A DNA stretch of 11,709 bases from an uncultured Bacteroides sp. (GCA_900556845.1 USQO01000066.1:1-11709), one strand, 5' to 3'; counted from the stretch's first letter, positions 1-7,688 are shown. Program-made: numbers and translations. The notes: generated by a model from the letters alone, not told the origin.

Positions 1-39
1 GCCTTATCGTCGGCAGCGTCAGATGTGTATAAGAGACAG
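1..39 (+). other. Residual Nextera (Tn5) sequencing adapter, not genomic
   Basis: Bases 7-39 match, from memory, the 33-nt Illumina Nextera read-1 transposase adapter: a 14-nt primer tail (7-20) followed by the 19-bp Tn5 mosaic end (21-39, AGATGTGTATAAGAGACAG). Six more bases (1-6, GCCTTA) precede it and could be part of an index. Genomic sequence begins at about base 40, inside a coding region that is cut there. This is a library artefact at a contig edge, not a transposon copy: the primer tail is synthetic, and no transposase or second end is seen. Confidence 0.97.
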
Positions 40-422
40 CCTTTATAGTATTGGTGTACTTCTTCTACATGGAATCCTTGATTCTGAAGATCCAGTACAC
101 TTTCTTTTACTTGTTCAGGCATGGGCAAATCGTATATTTTTCCACATTCTCTACACTGAAAGTGTGCATGTTTTGTAGTATCGCAGTCGAAGCATGCATT
201 TTTTTCGTCAATTGTAAGCATGAGGGCTGCTCCGTGTTCTACAAAAAGTTTCAGCGTATTGTAGACTGTTGTTTTAGAAAGTGTAGGAATATCTTTTACC
301 AAGGCCATATAAATCTCATCAATAGAGGGATGTGTTTTATGGTTTAATAAATAATCCATAATAGCCAGTCGCTGAACTGATGGTTTGATGTTATAGCTTA
401 ACAGATATTCATATACATTCAT
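40..422 (-). CDS. perR: Fur-family metalloregulator, PerR-like, 3' end missing
   Basis: Cytoplasmic DNA-binding repressor of the Fur superfamily. Translating the minus strand from the ATG at 422-420 gives about 127 residues beginning MNVYEYLLSYNIKPSVQRLA. The N-terminal winged helix (about 1-75) has the family signature QRLAIMDYL...HPSIDEIY...LSKTTVYNTL. The dimerisation/metal domain follows, with HAHFQCRECGKIYDL (85-99) including the Cys90-x-x-Cys93 structural zinc pair. Residues His31, Asp79, His85, His87 and Asp98 have the same spacing as the five regulatory-metal ligands of Bacillus PerR (H37, D85, H91, H93, D104). The aspartate at the last site, rather than the glutamate usual in Fur, favours PerR, a peroxide sensor that represses oxidative-stress genes. 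The frame ends at ...VHQYYK, where family members normally have a short tail with a second Cys-x-x-Cys, so roughly 10-20 residues are lost to the adapter. It is transcribed away from nadE. A Fur or Zur assignment is less likely but not excluded. Confidence 0.88.
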
Positions 423-441
423 ATTTCCTTTCTTTTTATTT

Positions 442-456
442 CTGTAATTATTACAA
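442..456 (-). promoter_or_regulatory. Candidate PerR/Fur operator in the leader of the regulator gene
   Basis: TGTAATTATTACA (443-455) is a perfect 6-1-6 palindrome. As a 7-1-7 box (442-456) it agrees with the Bacillus PerR consensus TTATAATnATTATAA at 12 of 14 defined positions. It lies between the predicted transcription start (about 466) and the start codon (422), where a bound repressor could block its own transcription. The inference is negative autoregulation; no other copy was noticed upstream of the other genes in the window. Confidence 0.55.
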
Positions 457-470
457 CTTTAAATCTTTGG

Positions 471-501
471 CAAAGGTATAAACGTTTTCTAAAAAAACAA
501 A
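471..501 (-). promoter_or_regulatory. Bacteroidota promoter of the PerR-like gene
   Basis: On the minus strand TTTG (501-498) is followed after exactly 19 bp by TACCTTTG (478-471), matching the Bacteroides sigma-ABfr consensus TTTG-N19-21-TAnnTTTG. Transcription would start near 466, giving a leader of roughly 45 nt that contains the operator-like palindrome. Confidence 0.75.
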
Positions 502-563
502 TACTTTGCCAGTAATTTTATTTTTTTTTGCTTTTGGGGGATACCTTACAAATATTCGCTATT

Positions 564-595
564 TTTGTAAAAGGAAATCCGATATATTAGATTTG
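564..595 (+). promoter_or_regulatory. Promoter region of nadE, two overlapping candidates
   Basis: TTTG (564-567), 20 bp, then TAGATTTG (588-595) matches the Bacteroidota consensus well and would start transcription about 599-602, only a few bases before the ATG at 604. A second -7-like element, TATTTTTG (560-567), overlaps its -33 box and could use TTTG at 533-536 with a longer-than-usual 23-bp spacer, giving a leader of about 30 nt. Sequence alone does not decide between them. Confidence 0.55.
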
Positions 596-603
596 ATTTA
601 TAT

Positions 604-2535
604 ATGAAATACGGTTATGTAAAAGTTGCGGCTGCTATTCCGGCAGTGAAGGTGGCCGACTGTGTTTTCAATGCTGGTCAGACTGAAAAGCAGATTTTGG
701 AAGCCGAAGAAAAGGGAGTTCAGATTATTGTTTTTCCTGAATTAAATCTTACTGCTTATTCATGTGGTGATCTGTTTGGACAGCGTTTGTTGTTGGAGCA
801 GGCCGAAATGGCTTTGATGCAAGTAATGAACAATACACGCCAGTTGGATATTATTTCCATTGTGGGTATGCCTGTCTTGCTTAATTCTTCCTTATTAAAT
901 TGTGCGGTTGTTTTTCAGAAAGGTAAGATTTTAGGTGTTGTTCCAAAGAGCTATCTGCCCAATTATAAAGAGTTTTACGAGCAGCGTTGGTTTGTATCGG
1001 CTGATGCGTATCCCACCACAATGACTGTGCGTTTATGTGGTCAGGTTGTGCCCTGTAGCTCACAACTTTTATTTGATACACCAGATGTTTGTTTTGGCAT
1101 AGAAATCTGTGAGGACGTGTGGGCTCCTGTACCTCCTAGTTCCTATTTGGCATTGCAGGGTGCTGAGGTGATTTTTAATTTGTCGGCGGATACCGAGAAC
1201 ATTTCTAAGCACCAATATTTGTGCTCTTTATTGGCACAGCAGTCTGCACGTTGTTTGTCGGGATATGTATTTTCTTCTTGCGGTTTTGGAGAATCGACTA
1301 CCGATGTCGTGTTTGCTGGAAATGCTTTGATATATGAAAATGGATCATTATTGGCGAAAAATGACCGTTTCTCTTTCGATGAACAATTGGTGATCAGTGA
1401 AATTGATGTAGATCGTTTGCGTACGGAAAGACAGATGAATACTACATTTGGTGCTTCTGTGCGTAATCATTATTCGGCAGCTTTCCAGCATATTCAGACT
1501 GAATTTGTCTCTTCAAAAGAAGGTGAGTTCACCAGAACTGTCGAACCGCATCCGTTTGTGCCGGCAGGAGGTAAGCTACTTGATGAACGATGCGAGGAGA
1601 TATTCTCCATTCAGGTGGCAGGATTGGCCAAACGTCTGGTGCATACTTCCAGCAAGACTGTTGTAGTAGGTATATCTGGTGGTTTGGATTCTACGTTGGC
1701 TTTGCTGGTTTGTGTGAAAACCTTTGACAAGCTCGGGCTTTCCAGAGAGGGTATTGTAGGAATTACGATGCCGGGATTTGGCACTACAGACCGTACCTAC
1801 AATAATGCTTTGGACTTGATGCGTTCTTTAGGAGTTACCATTAAAGAAATTAGTATTAAGGAAGCATGTATTCAGCATTTCCAGGATATTAGTCATGATA
1901 TGTCTGTTCACGATGTTACTTATGAAAACGGACAGGCTCGCGAACGTACTCAGATTTTGATGGATTATGCCAATAAAGTAGGAGGACTGGTTATTGGTAC
2001 CGGTGACTTGTCTGAATTGGCTTTAGGATGGGCTACTTACAACGGTGACCACATGTCTATGTATGGAGTAAATGCCAGTATCCCGAAAACTTTAGTTCGT
2101 TATCTTGTTAATTGGGTTGCTTTGACGGGGGTTGATGTTGACTCTAAAACAACATTGCTGGATATTATTGATACTCCTATCAGTCCGGAACTTATTCCTG
2201 CCGACGAACAAGGTAACATTAAACAGAAAACAGAAGATTTAGTAGGTCCGTACGAGTTGCACGACTTTTTCTTGTATCACTTCTTGCGGTTTGGTTCACG
2301 TCCTGCTAAGATTTTCTTCTTGGCTCAGAAAGCATTTGATGGAGTGTACGATGATGAAACTATCAAAAAGTGGTTGAAAAACTTTTGCCGCCGTTTCTTC
2401 ATACAACAGTTCAAGCGTTCATGCTTGCCCGATGGTCCTAAGGTAGGTTCTGTTTCCCTGAGTCCGCGTGGTGACTGGCGTATGCCAAGTGATGCATCGG
2501 CTGCATTATGGATTAAAGAATGCGAGGAGTTGTAA
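604..2535 (+). CDS. nadE: Glutamine-dependent NAD+ synthetase
   Basis: Cytoplasmic enzyme of the last step of NAD+ biosynthesis: nicotinate adenine dinucleotide + ATP + glutamine to NAD+. The 643 residues contain two domains. Residues 1-300 form a nitrilase-fold glutaminase with the catalytic triad Glu46 (in VFPELNLTAYSC), Lys115 (VPKSYLPNY) and Cys169 (FGIEICEDVW). Residues from about 325 form the synthetase domain with the ATP pyrophosphatase loop SGGLDST (358-364), then GTGDLSELALGWATYNGDHM (465-484) and ASIPKTLVRYL. Both halves are intact and the length fits bacterial two-domain NadE, so ammonia can be delivered internally from glutamine rather than taken free. The start at 604 gives MKYGYVKVAAAIP, directly reaching the first strand of the nitrilase fold. 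The gene stands alone: the regulator upstream diverges and the downstream operon converges, with a shared terminator between. Confidence 0.97.
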   Translation: MKYGYVKVAAAIPAVKVADCVFNAGQTEKQILEAEEKGVQIIVFPELNLTAYSCGDLFGQRLLLEQAEMALMQVMNNTRQLDIISIVGMPVLLNSSLLNCAVVFQKGKILGVVPKSYLPNYKEFYEQRWFVSADAYPTTMTVRLCGQVVPCSSQLLFDTPDVCFGIEICEDVWAPVPPSSYLALQGAEVIFNLSADTENISKHQYLCSLLAQQSARCLSGYVFSSCGFGESTTDVVFAGNALIYENGSLLAKNDRFSFDEQLVISEIDVDRLRTERQMNTTFGASVRNHYSAAFQHIQTEFVSSKEGEFTRTVEPHPFVPAGGKLLDERCEEIFSIQVAGLAKRLVHTSSKTVVVGISGGLDSTLALLVCVKTFDKLGLSREGIVGITMPGFGTTDRTYNNALDLMRSLGVTIKEISIKEACIQHFQDISHDMSVHDVTYENGQARERTQILMDYANKVGGLVIGTGDLSELALGWATYNGDHMSMYGVNASIPKTLVRYLVNWVALTGVDVDSKTTLLDIIDTPISPELIPADEQGNIKQKTEDLVGPYELHDFFLYHFLRFGSRPAKIFFLAQKAFDGVYDDETIKKWLKNFCRRFFIQQFKRSCLPDGPKVGSVSLSPRGDWRMPSDASAALWIKECEEL

Positions 2536-2552
2536 AACTCCCGCATTTTTTT
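2520..2552. terminator. Rho-independent terminator of nadE, probably bidirectional
   Basis: ATGCGAGGAGTT (2520-2531) pairs with AACTCCCGCAT (2536-2546) in an 11-bp stem with one bulged A. The loop GTAA (2532-2535) contains the nadE stop codon. Seven Ts (2546-2552) follow on the plus strand. On the minus strand the same hairpin is followed by TTCTTTAAT, a weaker U-tract, and lies 8 bp beyond the ccsBA stop codon, so it likely ends both converging transcripts. Confidence 0.85.
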
Positions 2553-2560
2553 GTTAATGT

Positions 2561-4786
2561 TTACGCATATCCATGCATACCACCTAACAAGAAATTAACT
2601 CCAAAGTATGTTATCAGTACAGAAAGAAAAGCTACGACACAAAACAGATGAAAGAAAAACGATTGTTTGAATCGGGGTAAGGTATCTGTATGAAGTGGCA
2701 GTGCATAGATTAATAAAGTAATGAGTGCCCATACTTCTTTGGGGTCCCATCCCCAATAACGTCCCCATGAAACATTGGCCCAAATTGCTCCGATGAAAAT
2801 GCCGGTTGCCAGACAACCGATAGCTGGGTAGAGCAATATCCGACTGATTACAGTAAGTTTGTCAATATACTGTTTTTTATCTTGAGATACTAAAGAAAGT
2901 GAGAGACAAGTTAGACCGTTCATCATGATAAGTGCCAGCAGTGTATAAGCTATCATAATAATCATGACATGTATAGAAAGCAGTGGCGACTGCAGGACGG
3001 GCATCAGCAGGGTTATTTGCGGTGCAGATTCTCCCAGCATAGAGATAAGCATGGCAAATCCGGCTATCAGGCATCCAAAAGGAAGTGATAAACTGAATTT
3101 CCGCTGAAGAATGCCAGAAATAGCAAGTGTACATAATGCCATGAATTGCATGGTTTCGTATCCGTTACTCAGTGGCAGGTGCAGACTGATGTATCCTCTG
3201 AGTGCTATATTTATCAGCAAATAAAGTATACTTCCGGCTACAACTATTCTTAATATAAACAGCATGTAGCCTCCGGATTGCTGATTTTTTAGGAGTTGCC
3301 GTATACTATAAATCAGCGATACCAGCCCGATTGCGAGTAGCAGTAGGGCTATCTGTTTGGAGAACTGTAACTGGTTGTAGTACTTTTCGGCCGTAAACCG
3401 TGAAGAGGAGGGGAGTTCCTTTCCTCCCTTTTTCTGTTGGTATACTTTCGTCTTCTCAAGAATTTTTTCCACTTCCTTATAATCCTTTTTAAGAATCAGT
3501 TCGTGCACATAGTTCATGGATTGCCGTATAAAGAACCAGTCTTCTTTTGGGAGATGTCCGGGTAATTCATCTGTTTGTGATGCCCAAAGCAAGTTGTTGT
3601 CTTGCGTCCTGTATGGATATATTTTTAGCATACTTCCCGTGGTCACCATACTGATAATTTGAAATTTTTCATCGGCTTCTTCTGCAGCTTGCCTTAAAGC
3701 TCTGTCGGAACTGCGCAGTGCATCTTCAAGTTTGTATTTCCCACTTGTCGAAACAAAATCGATCAGGCGTGCATACTTTTCTTTAATGCCCAGTAGCTTA
3801 CGGATTGATTGCTGTTTGATTTTAATGAAAGGCTCTTCTTTCCAGTTGTCATAGTAAAACAGCCATCCGGTAAGAACTTGTTCCGGAGTGAAATTCTTAT
3901 AAGTCTTATTCCCATATATTTTTTTCGTAAAATCGTATGCTAAGGTTTGCAGCGGTGCAATTCGGTCATTATAATAAATGTATAAGTTGCCGAAAGCTTC
4001 TGCAGTACTAGGAGGGAGTGTCAGACTTTTTTGATTTGTTTGTGTATGTGCGCAGACGGGGTAGCAGAAGAGCAAAGTCAGACAGATGACCTTACTGCTA
4101 AGCAATGGATGGTGTAGCATTGCTCTGAATTTATTCTTTTCTAAAATCAATATACCCATCAGTGATGCAAACAGCAGGTAATAACCCAGATAACTGATAC
4201 CTATTCCCCAAGGGTCGTGCGTAACAATAAAGCTGCTCCCTTGCAAATCTGCATCGTAAGAGGTCTGGTAAATCCGATATTGTTTGTAATTCAGGATGCT
4301 GTTCATGGATACGCGCACTTTCTTCGTCTGGTTATCGTCTGCTATTGTCAGTAGGCTGATATAATCTTTGGCACTGCGCGTCCCTTCGTAGTAAAGAATT
4401 TCAAATTTATTCAGAGTGATGTGGAAAGGTAATGAGTGTTTTTTTTCATTATCATCTGTATAGTAATTGGTACTTTCCTGATTTCGTAAATGTATTTTTC
4501 CTTGTATCCCTGTAAAATAAGTGGTTGAGGCTCCGATTAGAATAATCAGTAATGCAATATGAAGCAGAATGGTGAATACTTGTTTTTTTATACGGTGTAT
4601 AGCGGAAAAAAAATACCATCCTCCGCTTATTGTTGCAAGGCTCCAAAGAATTATAAAGACAGGCGAGTGGTAAACTTTTTCCTGTGCAAAGTCTGTACCG
4701 TATATTTTTTCTAGAATAGTGCCGGCAGCCATATATAGTAAAATGACTGCAAGGGTGTAAAAACAGCAGTATTTGATTCTTTTCAT
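2561..4786 (-). CDS. ccsBA: Fused ResB-CcsA cytochrome c biogenesis protein (CcsBA)
   Basis: Integral membrane system II cytochrome c synthase: it moves heme outward and attaches it to Cys-x-x-Cys-His motifs of exported apocytochromes. From Met at 4786 the protein has 741 residues. The ResB (CcsB)-like half opens with hydrophobic segments (about 5-24 and two more by residue 100), followed by a large periplasmic part. The CcsA half has several membrane helices, the sequence HLPLSNGYETM near 545, and the heme-binding tryptophan-rich WWD motif, with core WGRYWGWDPKEVWAL, at about 674-688. A final helix ends in GGMHGYA. A longer reading from 4882 would overlap the upstream gene and translate an intergenic hairpin; MKRIKYCCFYTLAVILLYM at 4786 gives a normal first membrane helix, so I use it. 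It follows the di-heme oxidoreductase gene by 82 bp on the same strand, and that protein is its obvious client. Fusion of the two halves is common in Bacteroidota and Epsilonproteobacteria. Confidence 0.92.
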   Translation of the reverse strand: MKRIKYCCFYTLAVILLYMAAGTILEKIYGTDFAQEKVYHSPVFIILWSLATISGGWYFFSAIHRIKKQVFTILLHIALLIILIGASTTYFTGIQGKIHLRNQESTNYYTDDNEKKHSLPFHITLNKFEILYYEGTRSAKDYISLLTIADDNQTKKVRVSMNSILNYKQYRIYQTSYDADLQGSSFIVTHDPWGIGISYLGYYLLFASLMGILILEKNKFRAMLHHPLLSSKVICLTLLFCYPVCAHTQTNQKSLTLPPSTAEAFGNLYIYYNDRIAPLQTLAYDFTKKIYGNKTYKNFTPEQVLTGWLFYYDNWKEEPFIKIKQQSIRKLLGIKEKYARLIDFVSTSGKYKLEDALRSSDRALRQAAEEADEKFQIISMVTTGSMLKIYPYRTQDNNLLWASQTDELPGHLPKEDWFFIRQSMNYVHELILKKDYKEVEKILEKTKVYQQKKGGKELPSSSRFTAEKYYNQLQFSKQIALLLLAIGLVSLIYSIRQLLKNQQSGGYMLFILRIVVAGSILYLLINIALRGYISLHLPLSNGYETMQFMALCTLAISGILQRKFSLSLPFGCLIAGFAMLISMLGESAPQITLLMPVLQSPLLSIHVMIIMIAYTLLALIMMNGLTCLSLSLVSQDKKQYIDKLTVISRILLYPAIGCLATGIFIGAIWANVSWGRYWGWDPKEVWALITLLIYALPLHTDTLPRFKQSFFFHLFCVVAFLSVLITYFGVNFLLGGMHGYA

Positions 4787-4809
4787 ATCATAAATGTTAA
4801 TCATAAAAG

Positions 4810-4850
4810 AACTTGCCATACTTAAGATTGCGTCTGTCGCATGGCAAGTT
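4810..4850 (-). terminator. Intergenic hairpin, possible partial terminator or RNA-processing site
   Basis: AACTTGCCAT (4810-4819) and ATGGCAAGTT (4841-4850) form a perfect 10-bp inverted repeat around 21 nt, which can add a small inner GCG/CGC pairing. Read on the minus strand, the stem is followed by CTTTTATG. It sits between the di-heme oxidoreductase stop and the ccsBA start inside an otherwise close-packed operon. A leaky terminator or 3'-end stabiliser that lowers ccsBA output relative to upstream genes is the likeliest role. Confidence 0.6.
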
Positions 4851-4868
4851 GCTTTACAAAGAATAATA

Positions 4869-6467
4869 TCAGATGGCTTCAATGAATTTAACGATGGCTT
4901 CGCGTTCTTCTTTACTCAGATTTCTGAACTTTTCGATACTCCATCGTGCATCGCTTTTCTGGTTACCATGCCACATGATGGCTTCAATAACATTGCGTGC
5001 CCTGCAGTCATGCAACCGGTCATCGGCTCCCGTACATTTTTGGCTCAGTCCGCGTCCCCATAACGGAGTCGTGCGGCACCATCCTCCTCGAATATCATTT
5101 TCCATAAAGAGTCTGTGTTGAACCATGTCTGTATAAGGCCATATTTTCTGATTAGGATAGCGAGGCAGTTTGTTACGGTTTTCTGCTTTTTCAAAAAATC
5201 CGTTAGGGTCTCTTATCTCATCATCACCGGTAGTCCACGAAGGTTTATGACAGCTGGCACATCCTATTTCTGTAAATTTCTCTTTACCCAGTTGTACCGT
5301 CGGGTCATCCAGATTTCGGGCGGCCGGTACAGCTAGCCCGCGATGCCATACCATGAGGTCAATATACTCTTGGTCGCTCATTTCTGCAGGCAGGTCTTTA
5401 GCCATCAGGTAATTGTAGATATCTTGTTCTACTCCGGCAGCTGTTTTCCTTTCCGGAAAGTAAGTATAGAAATCTTTTTGTACTTCCAGATCTTTCGATG
5501 CTTTTTCTGCATACGCTGTAGTCATATAATGGAATCGTCTGTCCGAGCGTGTCACATTGGTAATGTTCCAGATAGCATTCGAACCGGCTCCGTCTTGCAA
5601 TACTCCGCGGCTTAAAGCATATGTAAATCGCAAAGGATATGTTGTCGTACCATAAGTTTTTACCCAGTTCCCGTTAGCAAAAATAGCAGGATTAATTTTT
5701 CCATGCTGTTTTTCCTGAGCTGCATATTCAGCTTTCAGGTCCTCATCCGAAATAGCATCCAGTAGTCCGGTACCGTAAATACCGATGGTTGATTCCAGGC
5801 GCAGTCCTATCCGGCTGTAAGGGATTACATCACCATTGACATCCAGTAAAGGGACATAATAAGCATCTTCGGGTATTTGTAATTCCGGATAAATGAGTTC
5901 GTAGCTGGTTCCGTCCGGAAACTTGTTCCCCCATTCATCCGTATACTTATGCCAGACGATATTTATTTTACTCTCGTCTATTGGAGCCTTGAAAGGTTGT
6001 ACAGCCTGAGTTTGCGGCATACCGGTGAGGGAGCTTACGTAATTATTATCTTTTGTATCATAGATTACCAGCAAATATCCGTTGCCTATTTCATTGGTAT
6101 TGAACCGGCCTTCTATTCGTATTCCATGTCCGTATCCCGGATGGCAGTGAATACACGATGAACGTATAAACAAGGGACCCAGTCCGCTGCGCAATCCTTC
6201 CTTGTCGGTAGTAAAGTTTTTTTCGAAGAATGTTTCTCCGCTTTTAAAGGCTACATCCAGACCTTGCTCTTCAATGACGGGAGTAGGTTGCTCGTAGGCC
6301 ATTGAAGTTGTATTGAAAGCAGTTCCCAATTTTCCTCCAGTGTAGTATTCTTCGGATAGTTCGGTACTTGGTGTATTATCTTCCGGCTTTTTTTGTGGAT
6401 CATCGCTGCAGCTTCCCAATGCGGCAGCAGCCAGAAGGGTAAACACGAATTTGTTTCGTTGTATCAT
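4869..6467 (-). CDS. Di-heme oxidoreductase lipoprotein (DUF1111, putative peroxidase)
   Basis: Exported c-type cytochrome of the di-heme oxidoreductase family (DUF1111/DHOR, often labelled thiol oxidoreductase), 532 residues. The N-terminus is a lipoprotein signal ending LGSC, with acylated Cys20 followed by SDDP. Two heme attachment motifs are visible: Cys105-Ile-His-Cys108-His109 and Cys403-Ala-Ser-Cys406-His407. The C-terminal family block is RTTPLWGRG (465-473), then LHDCRARN (485-492) and IMWHG (497-501); many relatives read HDGRA there, whereas this one has HDCRA. Members are thought to be periplasmic peroxidases or redox enzymes, and in proteobacteria they sit beside imelysin genes in iron-regulated clusters. 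Here the imelysin gene lies 21 bp upstream and ccsBA, which would attach the two hemes, lies downstream. The substrate is not known from sequence. The Cys-Ser-Asp-Asp start suggests export to the cell surface in Bacteroides-type cells. Confidence 0.87.
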   Translation of the reverse strand: MIQRNKFVFTLLAAAALGSCSDDPQKKPEDNTPSTELSEEYYTGGKLGTAFNTTSMAYEQPTPVIEEQGLDVAFKSGETFFEKNFTTDKEGLRSGLGPLFIRSSCIHCHPGYGHGIRIEGRFNTNEIGNGYLLVIYDTKDNNYVSSLTGMPQTQAVQPFKAPIDESKINIVWHKYTDEWGNKFPDGTSYELIYPELQIPEDAYYVPLLDVNGDVIPYSRIGLRLESTIGIYGTGLLDAISDEDLKAEYAAQEKQHGKINPAIFANGNWVKTYGTTTYPLRFTYALSRGVLQDGAGSNAIWNITNVTRSDRRFHYMTTAYAEKASKDLEVQKDFYTYFPERKTAAGVEQDIYNYLMAKDLPAEMSDQEYIDLMVWHRGLAVPAARNLDDPTVQLGKEKFTEIGCASCHKPSWTTGDDEIRDPNGFFEKAENRNKLPRYPNQKIWPYTDMVQHRLFMENDIRGGWCRTTPLWGRGLSQKCTGADDRLHDCRARNVIEAIMWHGNQKSDARWSIEKFRNLSKEEREAIVKFIEAI

Positions 6468-6488
6468 GGTTGAAATTTTTAAGGGTTG

Positions 6489-7688
6489 TTATTCTTCCAG
6501 TGCACGTATAGCTTTGTTCAAAGCATTGACCAGTGTCGTTCCGCACGCTTCAGCCGCATCTTTGGCTTCTTGGGTGTTGTAGTTTTTTCTGAATACACCG
6601 GGGATAGCTTCTATTTTGGCAATGGCATTGTTGATTGTTGCCACAACTTCCTCATTTGTTTCTGGGGAAACGGTTTTTACGTAGTCGCTTATAGAGGCAT
6701 CTCCGTCGTTTGAACCCAGATATGCATTCTGTATACTTTTTATGTTATCTATAAAGTCGGTTTTCGAGTTTTCACTGTAAGGTGATTCAATATAGTCAGT
6801 ATCATAAACATTGCCCTCGGTAGTGACACCAGCAGGTCGTCCGATTTTCTGTTTTCCCACTTCGTCGGCAATGTCTACACACCCTTGTATGATTTCTTGA
6901 GCCGTTTCCAGATAGTTTTTATATTTGCTTCCGGCCTGACCGGCGTTTATCATACTTTCGCCATAATTCATGGATGGTTCCAGTTCGGCATCTGTAAGAA
7001 TGTTTTGTTTTTCTTCGGTTATGTTATCCATTCCGGCCCACGAAGCTTCCAGGCGGATGCACTGATTGTTCAGGTCGCTTGCTACGGCTACGGTATACTT
7101 CAAGTAGTTGTTCAGTTTTTCCTGGTCGGTTGTATTCAGCAGAATTCCGCCTTCACCATCCGTATTTTCAAAAAGCATATATTCCAATGCGTGAAATCCC
7201 AGCAGGCCATATCCCAGATAATTGGCTGCATAGTCCGCATCCATCTGCTCCATGGCAGTACGGTTGGCTAGTAGTTCGTTTAGTTTTTGCTTGTCTAATG
7301 GCCAAGAGTCAATATGCGGGTCAATGTTATAGTCGCCTGCTGCGCCATATAGGAATGCTTCGCTCAGTTCCCAGTATTTTCTTGCTTCAATCCATTCATT
7401 CCCGGCTTTTTCAACGAGTTGTGCATCAATAGTTCGGTTCGCAGCAAATTGCTTTTGAATTTCTTCGCAAGCTTCCTGTAGTTTCATACTGGCATCGGCC
7501 ATTCCTTTGTAAGTAGGTATTACTGTTTTATTCACAAAGTCGGTAGCTGCCTTTTGCAGAACAGTTTCTTTTTCACTGAGCTGGTTGTCAGTATCTGTTG
7601 GATTCGGGTCATCGCTGCACGAAGTACTACTTAATGTCAAGAATGCAGCCATGGCTGCGTAAAGCGAAAATTTCATTGTTCTTTTCAT
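6489..7688 (-). CDS. Imelysin-family lipoprotein (M75 / EfeO-like, iron-associated)
   Basis: Lipoprotein of 399 residues with a signal peptide and lipobox STSC (acylated Cys24, followed by SDDP). The mature part is largely helical with two halves, as in imelysins. The hallmark GxHxxE motif is present as Gly164-Phe-His166-Ala-Leu-Glu169 in LGFHALEYMLF, and the family sequence NIDPHIDSWPLD lies at 121-132. Imelysins were first described as peptidases, but family members (ICMP, IrpA, EfeO) are linked to iron uptake or iron binding and peptidase activity is doubtful. Porin is 34 bp upstream and the di-heme oxidoreductase 21 bp downstream on the same strand, so co-transcription is very likely. An alternative in-frame Met at residue 5 would give an equally good signal peptide. 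Iron as ligand is inferred from the family; the motif residues needed for metal binding are intact. Confidence 0.88.
   Translation of the reverse strand: MKRTMKFSLYAAMAAFLTLSSTSCSDDPNPTDTDNQLSEKETVLQKAATDFVNKTVIPTYKGMADASMKLQEACEEIQKQFAANRTIDAQLVEKAGNEWIEARKYWELSEAFLYGAAGDYNIDPHIDSWPLDKQKLNELLANRTAMEQMDADYAANYLGYGLLGFHALEYMLFENTDGEGGILLNTTDQEKLNNYLKYTVAVASDLNNQCIRLEASWAGMDNITEEKQNILTDAELEPSMNYGESMINAGQAGSKYKNYLETAQEIIQGCVDIADEVGKQKIGRPAGVTTEGNVYDTDYIESPYSENSKTDFIDNIKSIQNAYLGSNDGDASISDYVKTVSPETNEEVVATINNAIAKIEAIPGVFRKNYNTQEAKDAAEACGTTLVNALNKAIRALEE

Noticed and set aside
21..39. Tn5/IS50 mosaic end as evidence of a transposon
   Set aside because: It is directly preceded by the synthetic Nextera primer tail, and no transposase or target duplication is present.
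51..347. 98-codon plus-strand open frame at the left end
   Set aside because: It is antisense to the Fur-family gene, whose protein has clear family motifs; the plus-strand frame has none.
4787..4882. N-terminal extension of CcsBA from the ATG at 4882
   Set aside because: It would overlap the upstream stop codon, translate an intergenic hairpin and put 32 polar residues before the first membrane helix; the start at 4786 is normal.
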